Of a stretch of DNA of 64,000 nucleotides, positions 17,639-26,390 are shown in pieces. How positions within the stretch are numbered: position 1 is the stretch's first letter; each line of letters begins with the position of its first letter. A program made the position numbers and the translations under genes. The stretch is from Aquibacillus salsiterrae. GTDB taxonomy: Bacteria; Bacillota; Bacilli; Bacillales; Amphibacillaceae. The notes under the pieces are model-generated. The model saw only the letters and a list, made by a program, of their open reading frames with translations, ran no database searches and was not told the origin of the DNA. Where the stretch lies: positions 248,001 to 312,000 of the forward strand of contig NZ_JAMQKC010000002.1 in the NCBI RefSeq assembly GCF_028416595.1, read 5' to 3'.

Positions 17639-19681
17639 ATGTTAAATGAGTCATTACCAAAAATTTGGTACGGGGGAGATTACAACCCTGAACAGTGGGA
17701 TGAACAAACATGGGATGAGGATATAAGGATGTTTAAATTGGCCGGAATTGATATTGCAACACTAAATGTCTTTTCTTGGGCACTGAATCAACCGGATGAA
17801 ACTACATATAACTTTGAATGGTTAGATGACAAAATTGAACGACTTTATCAACATGGAATATACACGTGCTTAGCGACGAGTACAGCAGCACATCCTGCTT
17901 GGATGGCAAGGAAATATCCAGATGTGCTACGCGTTGACTTCGAGGGACGTAAAAGGAAATTTGGTGCAAGACATAATTCTTGCCCGAATAGTCCAACCTA
18001 CCGGAAATATTCGAGCAGAATTGCTAGTAAACTCGCAGAACGGTACAAGGATCATCCTGCCGTACTAGTTTGGCATGTTTCTAACGAATATGGTGGCTAT
18101 TGTTATTGTGAACAGTGTGAAGCAGCTTTTCGTGAATGGCTACAACAGCGCTATGGTACATTAGAAGCTGTTAATAAAGCTTGGAACACATCGTTTTGGG
18201 GTCATACCTTTTATGACTGGACAGAAATCGTTTCACCAAGTGCACTTAGTGAGGAAAGACCAGGAAATGTTAGCTTTTTCCAAGGTATATCCTTAGACTA
18301 TCGACGATTTATGTCTCAAAGTTTACTAGATTGTTACAAGCTTGAATATGATGCGATTCGAGAACAGGATAGTAAAACACCAATTACAACAAACTTAATG
18401 GGTACGTTTTTGGACCTTGATTACTTTGAATGGGCGAAACATTTAGATGTCGTCTCTTGGGATAATTATCCGCGAATTGATACACCGGTAAGTAGAACAG
18501 CTATGACACATGATTTGATGCGGGGCTTGAAAAGTGGACAACCATTTATGTTAATGGAACAAACGCCAAGCCAACAAAACTGGCAAGCGTATAATTCGCT
18601 AAAGCGTCCTGGAGTTATGAGGTTGTGGAGCTATCAATCCGTTGCTCGTGGAGCAGATACGGTTATGTTTTTTCAATTACGACGATCTGTTGGAGCAACG
18701 GAGAAATATCATGGCGCTGTTATTGAACATGTTGGGCATGAGCATACGAGGGTTTTCCGCGAAACGGCTGCATTAGGTAAAGAGCTTGAGCAATTATCTG
18801 ACCAGTTACTAGATGCGAGAACAAATGCCCGCGTTGGTATCGTTTTCGACTGGGAAAATCGTTGGGCAATCAACCTATCTAGTGGACCAACCATCGCCCT
18901 GGATTATGTTGGTGAAGTTCATAAATATTATGATGCATTTTATCAACAAAATATTCAAGTAGATATGATTGGTGTGGAAGAGGATTTAACGAAATATGAC
19001 ATTGTTATTGCTCCGGTCCTTTATATGGTCAAGGAAGGTTATGCTAGAAGGTTGGAAGAATTTGTTTCGAATGGTGGTACTTTTATTACGACTTTCTTTA
19101 GTGGCGTTGTAAATGAAAATGATCTCGTCACGCTTGGTGGGTATCCAGGTGAATTACGGCAATTACTCGGTATTTGGGCAGAGGAAATTGATGCCCTGCA
19201 TCCTGATGAAAAAAATAAAATAGTGATAAAAGACGACGTGGGAAGTCTATCTGGTGAATACTCCTGTAACATTTTATTTGATTTAATTCACTCAGAAGGT
19301 GCAGAAGTAATTGCTGAGTATGGGGATGATTTCTATCAGGGGATGCCTGTCATAACTAAAAATAAGTTCGGCAAAGGGAGTGCCTGGTATGTTGCTTCTA
19401 GCCCTGATGCAGACTTCCTGCAAGACCTTGTTACAACTGTTTGTAACGAAAAAGGAATCACTGGTTTAATTCAGGCAGACCATGGAGTGGAAACTGCTGC
19501 ACGTGAGAAAAACGGTAAGTCTTTCTTGTTTATCTTGAACCACAATACGAACGCTAGTACATTTGACCTAGAGGATAAATACATGCGCGACCTGTTATCA
19601 GGACAAAAATTAACTGGAAAAGTTACTATCGAAGCTAAAGATGTGATGATACTGACAGAGGAAAAATTGGGTGATTTATAA
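17639..19681 (+). CDS. GH42 beta-galactosidase
   Basis: Intracellular glycoside hydrolase family 42 enzyme (680 aa, normal length, no signal peptide) that hydrolyses terminal beta-galactosides; some members prefer alpha-L-arabinopyranosides. It begins IWYGGDYNPEQW, the family hallmark. The acid/base is Glu150 (HVSNEYGG) and the nucleophile Glu307 (MLMEQTP). The structural zinc site is present: Cys115, Cys155, Cys157 and Cys160. A trimerisation domain and small beta domain follow. ATG after AAAGGGTGA. It is divergent from the AraC gene at 16700. A galactan or arabinogalactan fragment is the likely substrate. Confidence 0.93.
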   Translation: MLNESLPKIWYGGDYNPEQWDEQTWDEDIRMFKLAGIDIATLNVFSWALNQPDETTYNFEWLDDKIERLYQHGIYTCLATSTAAHPAWMARKYPDVLRVDFEGRKRKFGARHNSCPNSPTYRKYSSRIASKLAERYKDHPAVLVWHVSNEYGGYCYCEQCEAAFREWLQQRYGTLEAVNKAWNTSFWGHTFYDWTEIVSPSALSEERPGNVSFFQGISLDYRRFMSQSLLDCYKLEYDAIREQDSKTPITTNLMGTFLDLDYFEWAKHLDVVSWDNYPRIDTPVSRTAMTHDLMRGLKSGQPFMLMEQTPSQQNWQAYNSLKRPGVMRLWSYQSVARGADTVMFFQLRRSVGATEKYHGAVIEHVGHEHTRVFRETAALGKELEQLSDQLLDARTNARVGIVFDWENRWAINLSSGPTIALDYVGEVHKYYDAFYQQNIQVDMIGVEEDLTKYDIVIAPVLYMVKEGYARRLEEFVSNGGTFITTFFSGVVNENDLVTLGGYPGELRQLLGIWAEEIDALHPDEKNKIVIKDDVGSLSGEYSCNILFDLIHSEGAEVIAEYGDDFYQGMPVITKNKFGKGSAWYVASSPDADFLQDLVTTVCNEKGITGLIQADHGVETAAREKNGKSFLFILNHNTNASTFDLEDKYMRDLLSGQKLTGKVTIEAKDVMILTEEKLGDL

Positions 19682-19886
19682 AAGCACTGGCCCTTGTGCT
19701 AGGTTTTGTTCAAAGATAAGAAAGTTGTTGCTTACTTAATCGTCATCTTTCATCCCCACTTTCACTTTTTTGGTTACTAGATGAAACTCTCTCACTGTGT
19801 GGGGGGGGTTAAAAAATAGTAATATTTACTAGTCGTAGCAACGAATCTGGTGATAAAATTAGAACTAGGGGATTGGGGGGCGGCCT
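19682..19886. other. intergenic region with decayed repeat
   Basis: No gene. The start (about 19690-19732, ending AAAGATAAGAAAGTTG) resembles a worn copy of the dispersed element. A run of eight G residues lies near 19801. Confidence 0.4.
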
Positions 19887-20702
19887 GTGAATAGTAGAGA
19901 AGTAGATTTAGCTAACAAAGGAATAAGATTATATGAAAGTAAGCATCGTGACGGTGATTTAATTGATGAACACCATCATGATATCCACCAGGTTCTCTAT
20001 GCCCTTGAAGGCGAGGGCTCTATTTATTTAAACCGGAAAAACTATAGTTTTCGCCAAGACAATTTAGCTGTTATTACACCAAATACTTCTCATTCAATTA
20101 TCTCTGATTCTAAATTAACCGTTCTTGTTCTCGCGTTTGATAAAGACATTTTGGAGGAGTCGATTAAGCAAGATTTACTCGATTTGTTTTTTAAAACGAC
20201 CCGATTTATCGAGCTTAACCCATTTGATAGTAGTAATCTTCGGCAGATTCTTCGGCAGATGCTATACGAACAATCTTACGGTGACTCAATTAACTATGTT
20301 GCGATAAAAATCTATTTATCAGAGCTTTTATTAAAATTAGCACGCTCACAAGAACAGCCAGAAATATTTGATGCCAATGTTCTAAGGGCAGAACGGTTGC
20401 GCAATTATATAGATACACATTTTTATGAGATGATCAGTGCCGATGACTTAGCGACAAAATTAGGTATGAGTACAAGACATATGAATACGATTTTTAAAGA
20501 TAGGTATCAAGTGACACCGATACAATATTTAACTGAGGTGCGAGTAGGGTTAGCTAAAAAAATGTTGGTGGAAACCGATAAAGATATTGCTTCCATCTGT
20601 TTTGAGGTTGGCTTTGAATCACTATCAACTTTTTATCGTACCTTTAAAAATTCTACCGATATTTCCCCGAACAAATACCGAAATGCTTATAAAGAAGAGT
20701 AG
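19887..20702 (+). CDS. AraC-family transcriptional regulator
   Basis: 271 aa, GTG start at 19887 after GGGGGG. The N-terminal cupin-like domain has EHHHDIHQVLYALEGEG (metal- or sugar-binding type). The C-terminal HTH pair is at about 170-268, with DIASICFEVGFESLSTFYRTFK. It lies upstream of the Gfo/Idh-DUF993-TIM set that starts at 20918 and is the likely regulator of that set. A hairpin (20708-20733) and a strong terminator (20833-20868) lie between them. Confidence 0.87.
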   Translation: MNSREVDLANKGIRLYESKHRDGDLIDEHHHDIHQVLYALEGEGSIYLNRKNYSFRQDNLAVITPNTSHSIISDSKLTVLVLAFDKDILEESIKQDLLDLFFKTTRFIELNPFDSSNLRQILRQMLYEQSYGDSINYVAIKIYLSELLLKLARSQEQPEIFDANVLRAERLRNYIDTHFYEMISADDLATKLGMSTRHMNTIFKDRYQVTPIQYLTEVRVGLAKKMLVETDKDIASICFEVGFESLSTFYRTFKNSTDISPNKYRNAYKEE

Positions 20703-20707
20703 GCTAA

Positions 20708-20733
20708 GGACCGCTGGAACGTTCAAGCGGTCT
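20708..20733 (+). terminator. hairpin after the AraC gene
   Basis: GACCGCTGGAAC pairs with GTTCAAGCGGTC with one mismatch, just after the stop codon. The following tract is only moderately T-rich. Confidence 0.5.
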
Positions 20734-20832
20734 ATTTATAAAGTATAAGAAAACTTCAATTCTTTTTGCTATGGAAAGATAAAGTGTAGTAAAGATAGAT
20801 AGTGAAGATCTGATGTTATTTCCGATTTTAAG

Positions 20833-20868
20833 AAATCCGTTCTTAGATTAATAAGACGGATTTTTTTT
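20833..20868 (+). terminator. strong terminator or leader attenuator
   Basis: AAATCCGTTCTTA (20833-20845) pairs with TAAGACGGATTT (20852-20863) with one bulged T, followed by eight T residues. It lies only 50 bp before the start at 20918, so it either ends the AraC transcript or acts as an attenuator in the leader of the next operon. Confidence 0.75.
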
Positions 20869-20917
20869 ATCTCGTTATGATGGAGATACAAACTTTCGAA
20901 AGGGGAAAACATAAAAG

Positions 20918-22069
20918 ATGGCACAACACAAAATTGGAATTATTATGAATGGTGTAACAGGACGAATGGGGACAAACCAACACTTGATTCGTTCGATTGT
21001 AGCGATTAGAAATCAAGGTGGAGTTAAACTTGCAAATGGCGATTTGCTTTTGCCAGATCCTATTTTGGTAGGGAGAAACGAAAATAAATTACAAGCATTA
21101 GCATCTGCACATAACATAGAACGCTGGTCCACTAATCTAGAAGAGGCACTTGCTGACGATTACAATGAAATCTATTTTGATTCACAAACAACAGTAAGAA
21201 GAGCAGAAAGTATTAAACAAGCAATCGCGGCAGGGAAGCACATCTATTGTGAAAAACCAACAGCTACTAGTTTAGAAGGTTCACTAGAATTAGCGAAATT
21301 GGCAAAAGAAAAAGGCGTGAAAAATGGTGTTGTTCAAGACAAACTATTTTTACCAGGTTTACTTAAACTAAAGCGTCTAATCAATTCTGGCTTTTTCGGC
21401 AAAATTTTATCCGTTCGGATGGAGTTTGGCTACTGGGTTTTTGAAGGTGATTGGCAAGAAGGGCAGCGTCCGTCTTGGAATTACCGCGCGGAAGATGGCG
21501 GTGGAATTATTGTTGATATGTTCGCGCACTGGCGTTATGTAATTGACAACCTATTTGGGCCGATTCGCACGGTATCTTGCTTAGGTGCAACTCATATTCC
21601 GGAGCGTGTCGACGAAAATGGTCGGACATATAAAGCAACAGCAGACGATGCAGCATATGGAACGTTTGAATTAGACGGTGGGATTGTTGTTCAAGCTAAC
21701 TCTTCTTGGGCTGTAAGGGTTAACCGTGATGACTTGTTAACTATTCAAGTCGATGGAACAGAAGGTAGTGCAGTAGCAGGTTTACGTGATTGTAAAACGC
21801 AGCACCGCGTGAATACACCAAAGCCAACATGGAACCCAGACATTCCGAATCCGCACGATTTCCAAGCACAGTGGGAAGATGTGCCAGACAACCAAGCGTT
21901 TGATAATGGTTTTAAGGTCCAGTGGGAGCTTTTCTTAAAACACGTATTTGCCGATGAGGCATTTCCTTGGGATTTACTCGAAGGTGCAAAAGGTACACAA
22001 CTATCTGACCTTGGTCTTCAATCTTGGAAAGAAAGACGCTGGTTGGATGTTCCGGAACTAAAGATATAA
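20918..22069 (+). CDS. Gfo/Idh/MocA family oxidoreductase
   Basis: 383 aa. The N-terminal Rossmann segment is unusual: IGIIMNGVTGRMGTNQHL, with the loop NGVTGRMG. The catalytic motif CEKPTA is kept, and the C-terminal domain has GGGIIVDMFAHWRYVIDNLFG. It is the first gene of a tight set (13-nt and 1-nt gaps) with the DUF993 protein and a TIM-barrel isomerase. The three should act on one metabolite: oxidation here, then carbon-carbon or carbon-oxygen cleavage and isomerisation. Start ATG after GAAAGGGG. The substrate is unknown. Confidence 0.83.
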   Translation: MAQHKIGIIMNGVTGRMGTNQHLIRSIVAIRNQGGVKLANGDLLLPDPILVGRNENKLQALASAHNIERWSTNLEEALADDYNEIYFDSQTTVRRAESIKQAIAAGKHIYCEKPTATSLEGSLELAKLAKEKGVKNGVVQDKLFLPGLLKLKRLINSGFFGKILSVRMEFGYWVFEGDWQEGQRPSWNYRAEDGGGIIVDMFAHWRYVIDNLFGPIRTVSCLGATHIPERVDENGRTYKATADDAAYGTFELDGGIVVQANSSWAVRVNRDDLLTIQVDGTEGSAVAGLRDCKTQHRVNTPKPTWNPDIPNPHDFQAQWEDVPDNQAFDNGFKVQWELFLKHVFADEAFPWDLLEGAKGTQLSDLGLQSWKERRWLDVPELKI

Positions 22070-22082
22070 GGGAGGACTTGAC

Positions 22083-23264
22083 TTGGCTAATACGCTTATC
22101 TTACCAAACAAAGATCGAACGCTATATAACTATCAATTAAAAAAGAACCAATTATCCTTTGATATTCCAAAGGGCAAGTCGTTTGAGAAGAGAACTGCTT
22201 TCTCGGCGGCGCACGTTGTTAGTGATCCGTTAGCAGATACAGATCCTCTATCGAACGGTCAGATTGATTGGGACACAACGATGAAGTATCGCCACCATCT
22301 ATGGTCACTTGGATTATCAGTAGCAGAAGCAATGGACACTGCTCAACGTGGTATGGGCTTAAGTTGGGACCGTGCAAAGGAATTAATTTCCCGTTCTGTA
22401 AAAGAAGCAAAATCTGTTGGTGGAAAGATAGCTAGTGGAGTTGGTACGGACCAGCTTGTGCCAGGAGCGCATGTCACATTAGAGGATGTCGAAGCTGCGT
22501 ATGATGAACAGTGTTCATTCGTGGAAAGTGAAGGTGGTCAAATTATTTTAATGGCTAGCCGTGCGTTGGCCGCTTGTGCGAAAGGACCGGAAGATTATCA
22601 ACGTGTTTACGGGAAAATATTAAACAATGTTTCTGAGCCAGTAATTCTGCACTGGCTTGGGGATATGTTTGACCCTGCACTAAAGGGGTATTGGGGCCAT
22701 GAAGAAGATTTAGATGCTGCAATGGATGTTTGTTTAAAGATTATTAGGGATAATGAGGATAAAGTGGATGGAATCAAGATTTCTTTATTAGATGAAAACA
22801 AAGAGATTAAGATGCGGCGGTTATTACCTGACAGTGTTCGAATGTATACAGGTGATGACTTTAACTATCCAACGTTAATCAAGGGGGACGCGCAAGGGTA
22901 TAGTCACGCACTGTTAGGTATATTTGATGCAATTTCACCTGCTGCATCTGCGGCATTACATGCGCTTGACCAAGGTGATCTTGTGACTTATGACCGGTTA
23001 CTCGAAAAAACAGTACCGCTATCACGCCATATTTTCCAAAGGCCAACATTCTCCTATAAAACTGGTGTAGTGTTTATGGCTTATTTAAACGGGCATCAAG
23101 ACCATTTCCGAATGATTGGTGGTGCAGAAGGTTCTAGGTCAATTACGCATCTAGCGGATCTATTTGTCATGGCAGACGATGCAGGACTGCTTGCTGATCC
23201 AGAATTAGCAGCAAAACGGATGAAGCTTGTCCTAGAACTAGCAGGGATAAATCAGGAGGGATAA
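22083..23264 (+). CDS. DUF993 family, dihydrodipicolinate-synthase-like aldolase
   Basis: 393 aa with a TTG start at 22083, 7 nt after GGAGG. The overall pattern matches DUF993, which databases place near the DapA/N-acetylneuraminate lyase TIM-barrel superfamily. Lys232, in the segment DGIKISLLDE, sits where Schiff-base lysines occur in that superfamily. No function is established for DUF993. Its position between a Gfo/Idh dehydrogenase and a TIM-barrel isomerase suggests aldol-type or eliminative cleavage of an oxidised sugar. That role is inference. Confidence 0.75.
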   Translation: MANTLILPNKDRTLYNYQLKKNQLSFDIPKGKSFEKRTAFSAAHVVSDPLADTDPLSNGQIDWDTTMKYRHHLWSLGLSVAEAMDTAQRGMGLSWDRAKELISRSVKEAKSVGGKIASGVGTDQLVPGAHVTLEDVEAAYDEQCSFVESEGGQIILMASRALAACAKGPEDYQRVYGKILNNVSEPVILHWLGDMFDPALKGYWGHEEDLDAAMDVCLKIIRDNEDKVDGIKISLLDENKEIKMRRLLPDSVRMYTGDDFNYPTLIKGDAQGYSHALLGIFDAISPAASAALHALDQGDLVTYDRLLEKTVPLSRHIFQRPTFSYKTGVVFMAYLNGHQDHFRMIGGAEGSRSITHLADLFVMADDAGLLADPELAAKRMKLVLELAGINQEG

Positions 23265-23265
23265 A

Positions 23266-24084
23266 ATGAGCCAAGGAGCGTTAGACAGATTAAGTTTAAA
23301 TCAGATTACGACGGAACAATGGAATCTTAAAGAGGCTATTGAGGGATGTATCAGACATGAGGTTCCATGGATTTCTGTATGGCGCCATAAGATAGAAGAA
23401 TTCGGACTTGCTGAAAGTGCGCGGATGATAAAGGATTCTGGACTTAAAGTATCAAGTCTATGTCGTGGCGGTATGTTTCCAGCTGCGACAGCTTCGGAAA
23501 GACAAGGTCGGTTAGAGGATAATTTTCGTGCTGTGGAAGAGGCTGCTGAATTAGGCACAGATACGTTGGTATTAGTTTGTGGACCTGCCCCAGATCGGGA
23601 TATTGACCAAGCAAGGAAGTGGGTGGAAGAAGGTATAGAAAAGCTAGTTCCATTTGCCGAACAGCATGGAGTAAAGCTAGGCATTGAGCCACTACATCCG
23701 ATGTACGCTGGAGACCGTTCTGTTGTCAATACTTTAGGGCAAGCTAATCAGATGGCGGAAAAATATAACCCCTCCCAGGTTGGGGTAGTTGTCGATGTCT
23801 TTCATGTCTGGTGGGATCCTGATTTATATAATCAAATTACTCGTGCAACTGGGAAGATATTGGGATTTCATGTTTCTGATTGGATTTTACCTGTTCCGGA
23901 TATCTTCAAAGGTCGTGGCATGATGGGGGATGGTGTGATTGAGATCAACCGGATTCGCCAGGCTGTTGAGAGGGCAGGTTATTTAGGGCCAATCGAGGTA
24001 GAGATTATTAATCAGTCGATTTGGGACCGCCCAGGTGATGATGTGTTAACAGAAGTGAAACAGAAGTTTGCGGAACATGTATAA
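23266..24084 (+). CDS. sugar phosphate isomerase/epimerase-like TIM barrel
   Basis: 272-aa xylose-isomerase-like TIM barrel (AP endonuclease 2 family). Metal-ligand regions are visible: LGIEPLHPMY with Glu, VVVDVFHVWWD with Asp/His, and a late VEVEI with Glu. The ATG is 1 nt after the DUF993 stop, with GGAGGG before it, so translation is coupled. Members include sugar epimerases, 2-keto-myo-inositol dehydratase (IolE), and 3-keto-glycoside-acting hydrolases or lyases. Here it should act in the same pathway as the two preceding genes. A terminator follows. Confidence 0.82.
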   Translation: MSQGALDRLSLNQITTEQWNLKEAIEGCIRHEVPWISVWRHKIEEFGLAESARMIKDSGLKVSSLCRGGMFPAATASERQGRLEDNFRAVEEAAELGTDTLVLVCGPAPDRDIDQARKWVEEGIEKLVPFAEQHGVKLGIEPLHPMYAGDRSVVNTLGQANQMAEKYNPSQVGVVVDVFHVWWDPDLYNQITRATGKILGFHVSDWILPVPDIFKGRGMMGDGVIEINRIRQAVERAGYLGPIEVEIINQSIWDRPGDDVLTEVKQKFAEHV

Positions 24085-24089
24085 CGTCG

Positions 24090-24118
24090 AAAGGATGACT
24101 TTGTCAGTCATCCTTTTG
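24090..24118 (+). terminator. intrinsic terminator
   Basis: AAAGGATGACT (24090-24100) pairs with AGTCATCCTTT (24106-24116) around TTGTC. It ends the 20918-24084 operon. Confidence 0.85.
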
Positions 24119-24215
24119 CTTTAAATTTTTCGAGTCCAGTTTTATACCATCAAGAAATAATGTCCAAGCAGCTTCATTGACAACTCCTTTTGTGGTGAAA
24201 AATCACAATAAGGCT

Positions 24216-24262
24216 TGACTTATGTCTATCGGGGCTAGCAAGGAACGACTGGCGCTTTGGTG
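24216..24262. repeat. dispersed repeat, decayed copy
   Basis: TGTCTATCGGGGCTAGCAAG followed by GGCGCTTTGG resembles the core and end of the element at 16581-16696 with several changes. Confidence 0.4.
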
Positions 24263-24263
24263 T

Positions 24264-24470
24264 TTATTTCTCCCAATCTTCAAACAGTCCGCTACCATTG
24301 CATCCAGGGCAGTGTAAAGAGCTTCCATAAAAGTGTTCATAGGCGTACATTTCAACACCTCGACCTGAACAATCAGGGCATTTGCCTTCTTCTTTCATTT
24401 TAGCTACTCGCTTTTGGTACCTTCCATCAACCCAATCAGAAACAGCATTAAATATACTGATTTTTCTCAC
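24264..24470 (-). CDS. small zinc-ribbon protein with two CxxCxGxG motifs
   Basis: 68-aa basic-to-acidic protein with CPDCSGRG (about residues 31-38) and CPGCNGSG (about 54-61). These are two DnaJ-type CxxCxGxG knuckles expected to bind one zinc ion. Similar orphan proteins occur in Bacillaceae as far as I recall, but their function is unknown. The GTG start at 24470 overlaps its own GAGGTGAG ribosome site. A start a few codons later (ATC or ATA) would be better spaced, so the N-terminus is uncertain. It is unlinked to the sugar genes. Confidence 0.65.
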   Translation of the reverse strand: MRKISIFNAVSDWVDGRYQKRVAKMKEEGKCPDCSGRGVEMYAYEHFYGSSLHCPGCNGSGLFEDWEK

Positions 24471-25285
24471 CTCGAATCTTTTTTAATAAAAAAATAAGAA
24501 AAAATCCAAACGTGAATAGTCCAGCAACAGCTACGTCCAACTTCAACGCCTGTGCTTCTGTTCATAACATGTGCAATTTTTAATAAAATATGTATATTTA
24601 CTAAAAAGGTAAATGCTGCTTCAGAGGGGCTCTGCATGAAAGAATAGTGGCATTCCCTGAGAGAAAATAAATCGGAGAAGTCTTTATAAAACACAAAAAA
24701 ATAGCACCCGTTTCCGGATGCTCCATAGGGGGACAATCTATTTTGAAAAAAATACTGTACATAAGTTCAATAACTAACCGCTAGTGAGATGGCTAATGTA
24801 TTGAAAACAGTATATGTACACTCACCTCATGTGTTGTAACCGTTTTCAGTATATAACAGAATATCTGCGTTTACATCAGACTAAAGTCCTGTTTATGCTG
24901 TAAAAATCAAAAAAAAGAAAGTTGAGCTTTATCATAGGAACCGGGTGCATAATTTAGTCCAACCCTAAAAAAGTTTATACTTTGCTCAAAACTCCAATAG
25001 ATGTATAAACATTTTAAGTTCCATAACTTAGCTATAAAGTTCGAACCATTTTTATTCTACTTCTAAACTTAAACAAATCTAACGGAAGGGGATAAAGGAG
25101 TTTATTCTACCAAAGAATGACCAATTATATTGGAAGAAAAAAAAAGAATTGTTTCAAATTGTTTTTTTTATATAACTTTTTGTTATTTGTTGCCTAATAG
25201 CTGTTAGATTGAACTAAATAAAATGTTCGTATTGTATAATGAATTATACTCTTTAACTATTTAGGAGACAGAGAGAAGGAATTGA
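24471..25285. other. gene-free region with orphan minus-strand terminator
   Basis: About 815 bp with no convincing gene. It includes a minus-strand terminator (24691-24722), GAGGTGAG on the minus strand near 24820-24827 flanked by TGAAAAC/GTTTTCA arms, and an AT-rich promoter-like stretch before 25286. In that stretch TTGAAC (25209-25214) and TATAAT (25235-25240) are 20 bp apart, wider than ideal. Confidence 0.5.
24691..24722 (-). terminator. orphan intrinsic terminator, minus strand
   Basis: On the minus strand AGCATCCG pairs with CGGGTGCT (one G-U pair) around GAAA, followed by ATTTTTTT. No recognised gene precedes it, so it implies a small transcript starting between about 24740 and 25000. 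Confidence 0.75.
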
Positions 25286-26338
25286 ATGATAAAATTTGGA
25301 ATTGTTGGTTGTGGTCGGGTAGGAAAGGTGCATGCGGCGGCCGTTTATGAAACAAAGGGTTCATTATTAACCGCAATATGTGATTTGGAAGAGGGCAAAT
25401 TAAAAACTCTAACTAAAGAATTTCGTGTGTCTAACGTTTATAAAAATTATACTGAAATGTTAGAAAATAAAGATATAGATGTGATTAATATTTGTACACC
25501 AAATGGTTTGCATGCTGACATGGCTATTGCGGCAATAAAGAAAGGAAAGCACGTCATTATTGAAAAACCGATGGCCACTAGCCTCGAGGATGCGCGTTTA
25601 ATTATAGAAACAGCAAAAAAATATAACGTGAAAGCAACTGTTGTTCACCAGAATAGATTTAATGAAGCAATCCAAGTAACTAGGGAAGCTTTGTTAAAAG
25701 GTCGTTTTGGTAAACTCTCCTATGGTACTGCTAGTGTCAGATGGACTAGGACTCAAGATTATTATAATCAAGATGATTGGCGTGGTACGAAAGAAATGCT
25801 GGATGGTGTCTTGATGAATCAGGTCATTCATACAATTGATTTGCTAATATGGTTAATGGGTCCGGTGAAAAGTGTTTTCGGAAGGGCAGTAACACGTCTC
25901 AGGGAAATAGAAATGGAAGATGTAGGTACTGCTATTTTGGAATTTGAAAGCGGATCCATTGCAGTTGTGGATGGAACAGGAACTATATATCCAGTTGATA
26001 TTGGTGCAAATATAAACTTATTTGGTGAGTGTGGTACTGTTTCTATTGGTGGAAATGCAGCTAATCAGATAGAGAGATGGCGTTTTTCTGAATCCTTTGA
26101 AAAAGAAGAACAGGAGATGATTGAAAGTAATAAAGCTATGCCTTTAAGTGTGTATGGAAATGGTCACAAGCAAATTGTGGAAAATTTTGTTGAATCTATT
26201 AAGGAAAACAAAGATCCTTATGTTTCTTTAGAAGCTGGGTTTAATGCTGTAAAGGTAATTTTGGCAATCTATAAATCTTCTATGTCGGGTCAACCAGTCT
26301 ATTTTGAAAATGAAGTAGTTTCATCTGGTATTAAATAG
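25286..26338 (+). CDS. Gfo/Idh/MocA family oxidoreductase
   Basis: 350-aa dehydrogenase-like protein. The Rossmann loop is GCGRVG (residues 8-13) and the catalytic IIEKPMA is near residue 95. It is of the inositol/glucose dehydrogenase type in length and layout, with LMNQVIHTIDLLIWLMG carrying the His/Asp pair. It is the first gene of a run of four catabolic genes (25286-29273) with gaps of about 50 nt. TATAAT lies about 50 bp upstream. The run precedes the AraC-importer block and probably processes its imported sugar. The substrate is unknown. Confidence 0.87.
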   Translation: MIKFGIVGCGRVGKVHAAAVYETKGSLLTAICDLEEGKLKTLTKEFRVSNVYKNYTEMLENKDIDVINICTPNGLHADMAIAAIKKGKHVIIEKPMATSLEDARLIIETAKKYNVKATVVHQNRFNEAIQVTREALLKGRFGKLSYGTASVRWTRTQDYYNQDDWRGTKEMLDGVLMNQVIHTIDLLIWLMGPVKSVFGRAVTRLREIEMEDVGTAILEFESGSIAVVDGTGTIYPVDIGANINLFGECGTVSIGGNAANQIERWRFSESFEKEEQEMIESNKAMPLSVYGNGHKQIVENFVESIKENKDPYVSLEAGFNAVKVILAIYKSSMSGQPVYFENEVVSSGIK

Positions 26339-26390
26339 ATTCAAAGAAAATATTCCTGAAAGTTACTATTTTAGAAAGGGTGTATTAGAA

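Noticed and set aside
20918-24084. C-glycoside deglycosidase system
   Set aside because: No small beta-subunit partner gene accompanies any of the TIM-barrel genes in the window.
24467-24736. 89-codon open frame on the minus strand
   Set aside because: It runs through the minus-strand terminator hairpin, has no ribosome site, and its composition is unlike a real protein.
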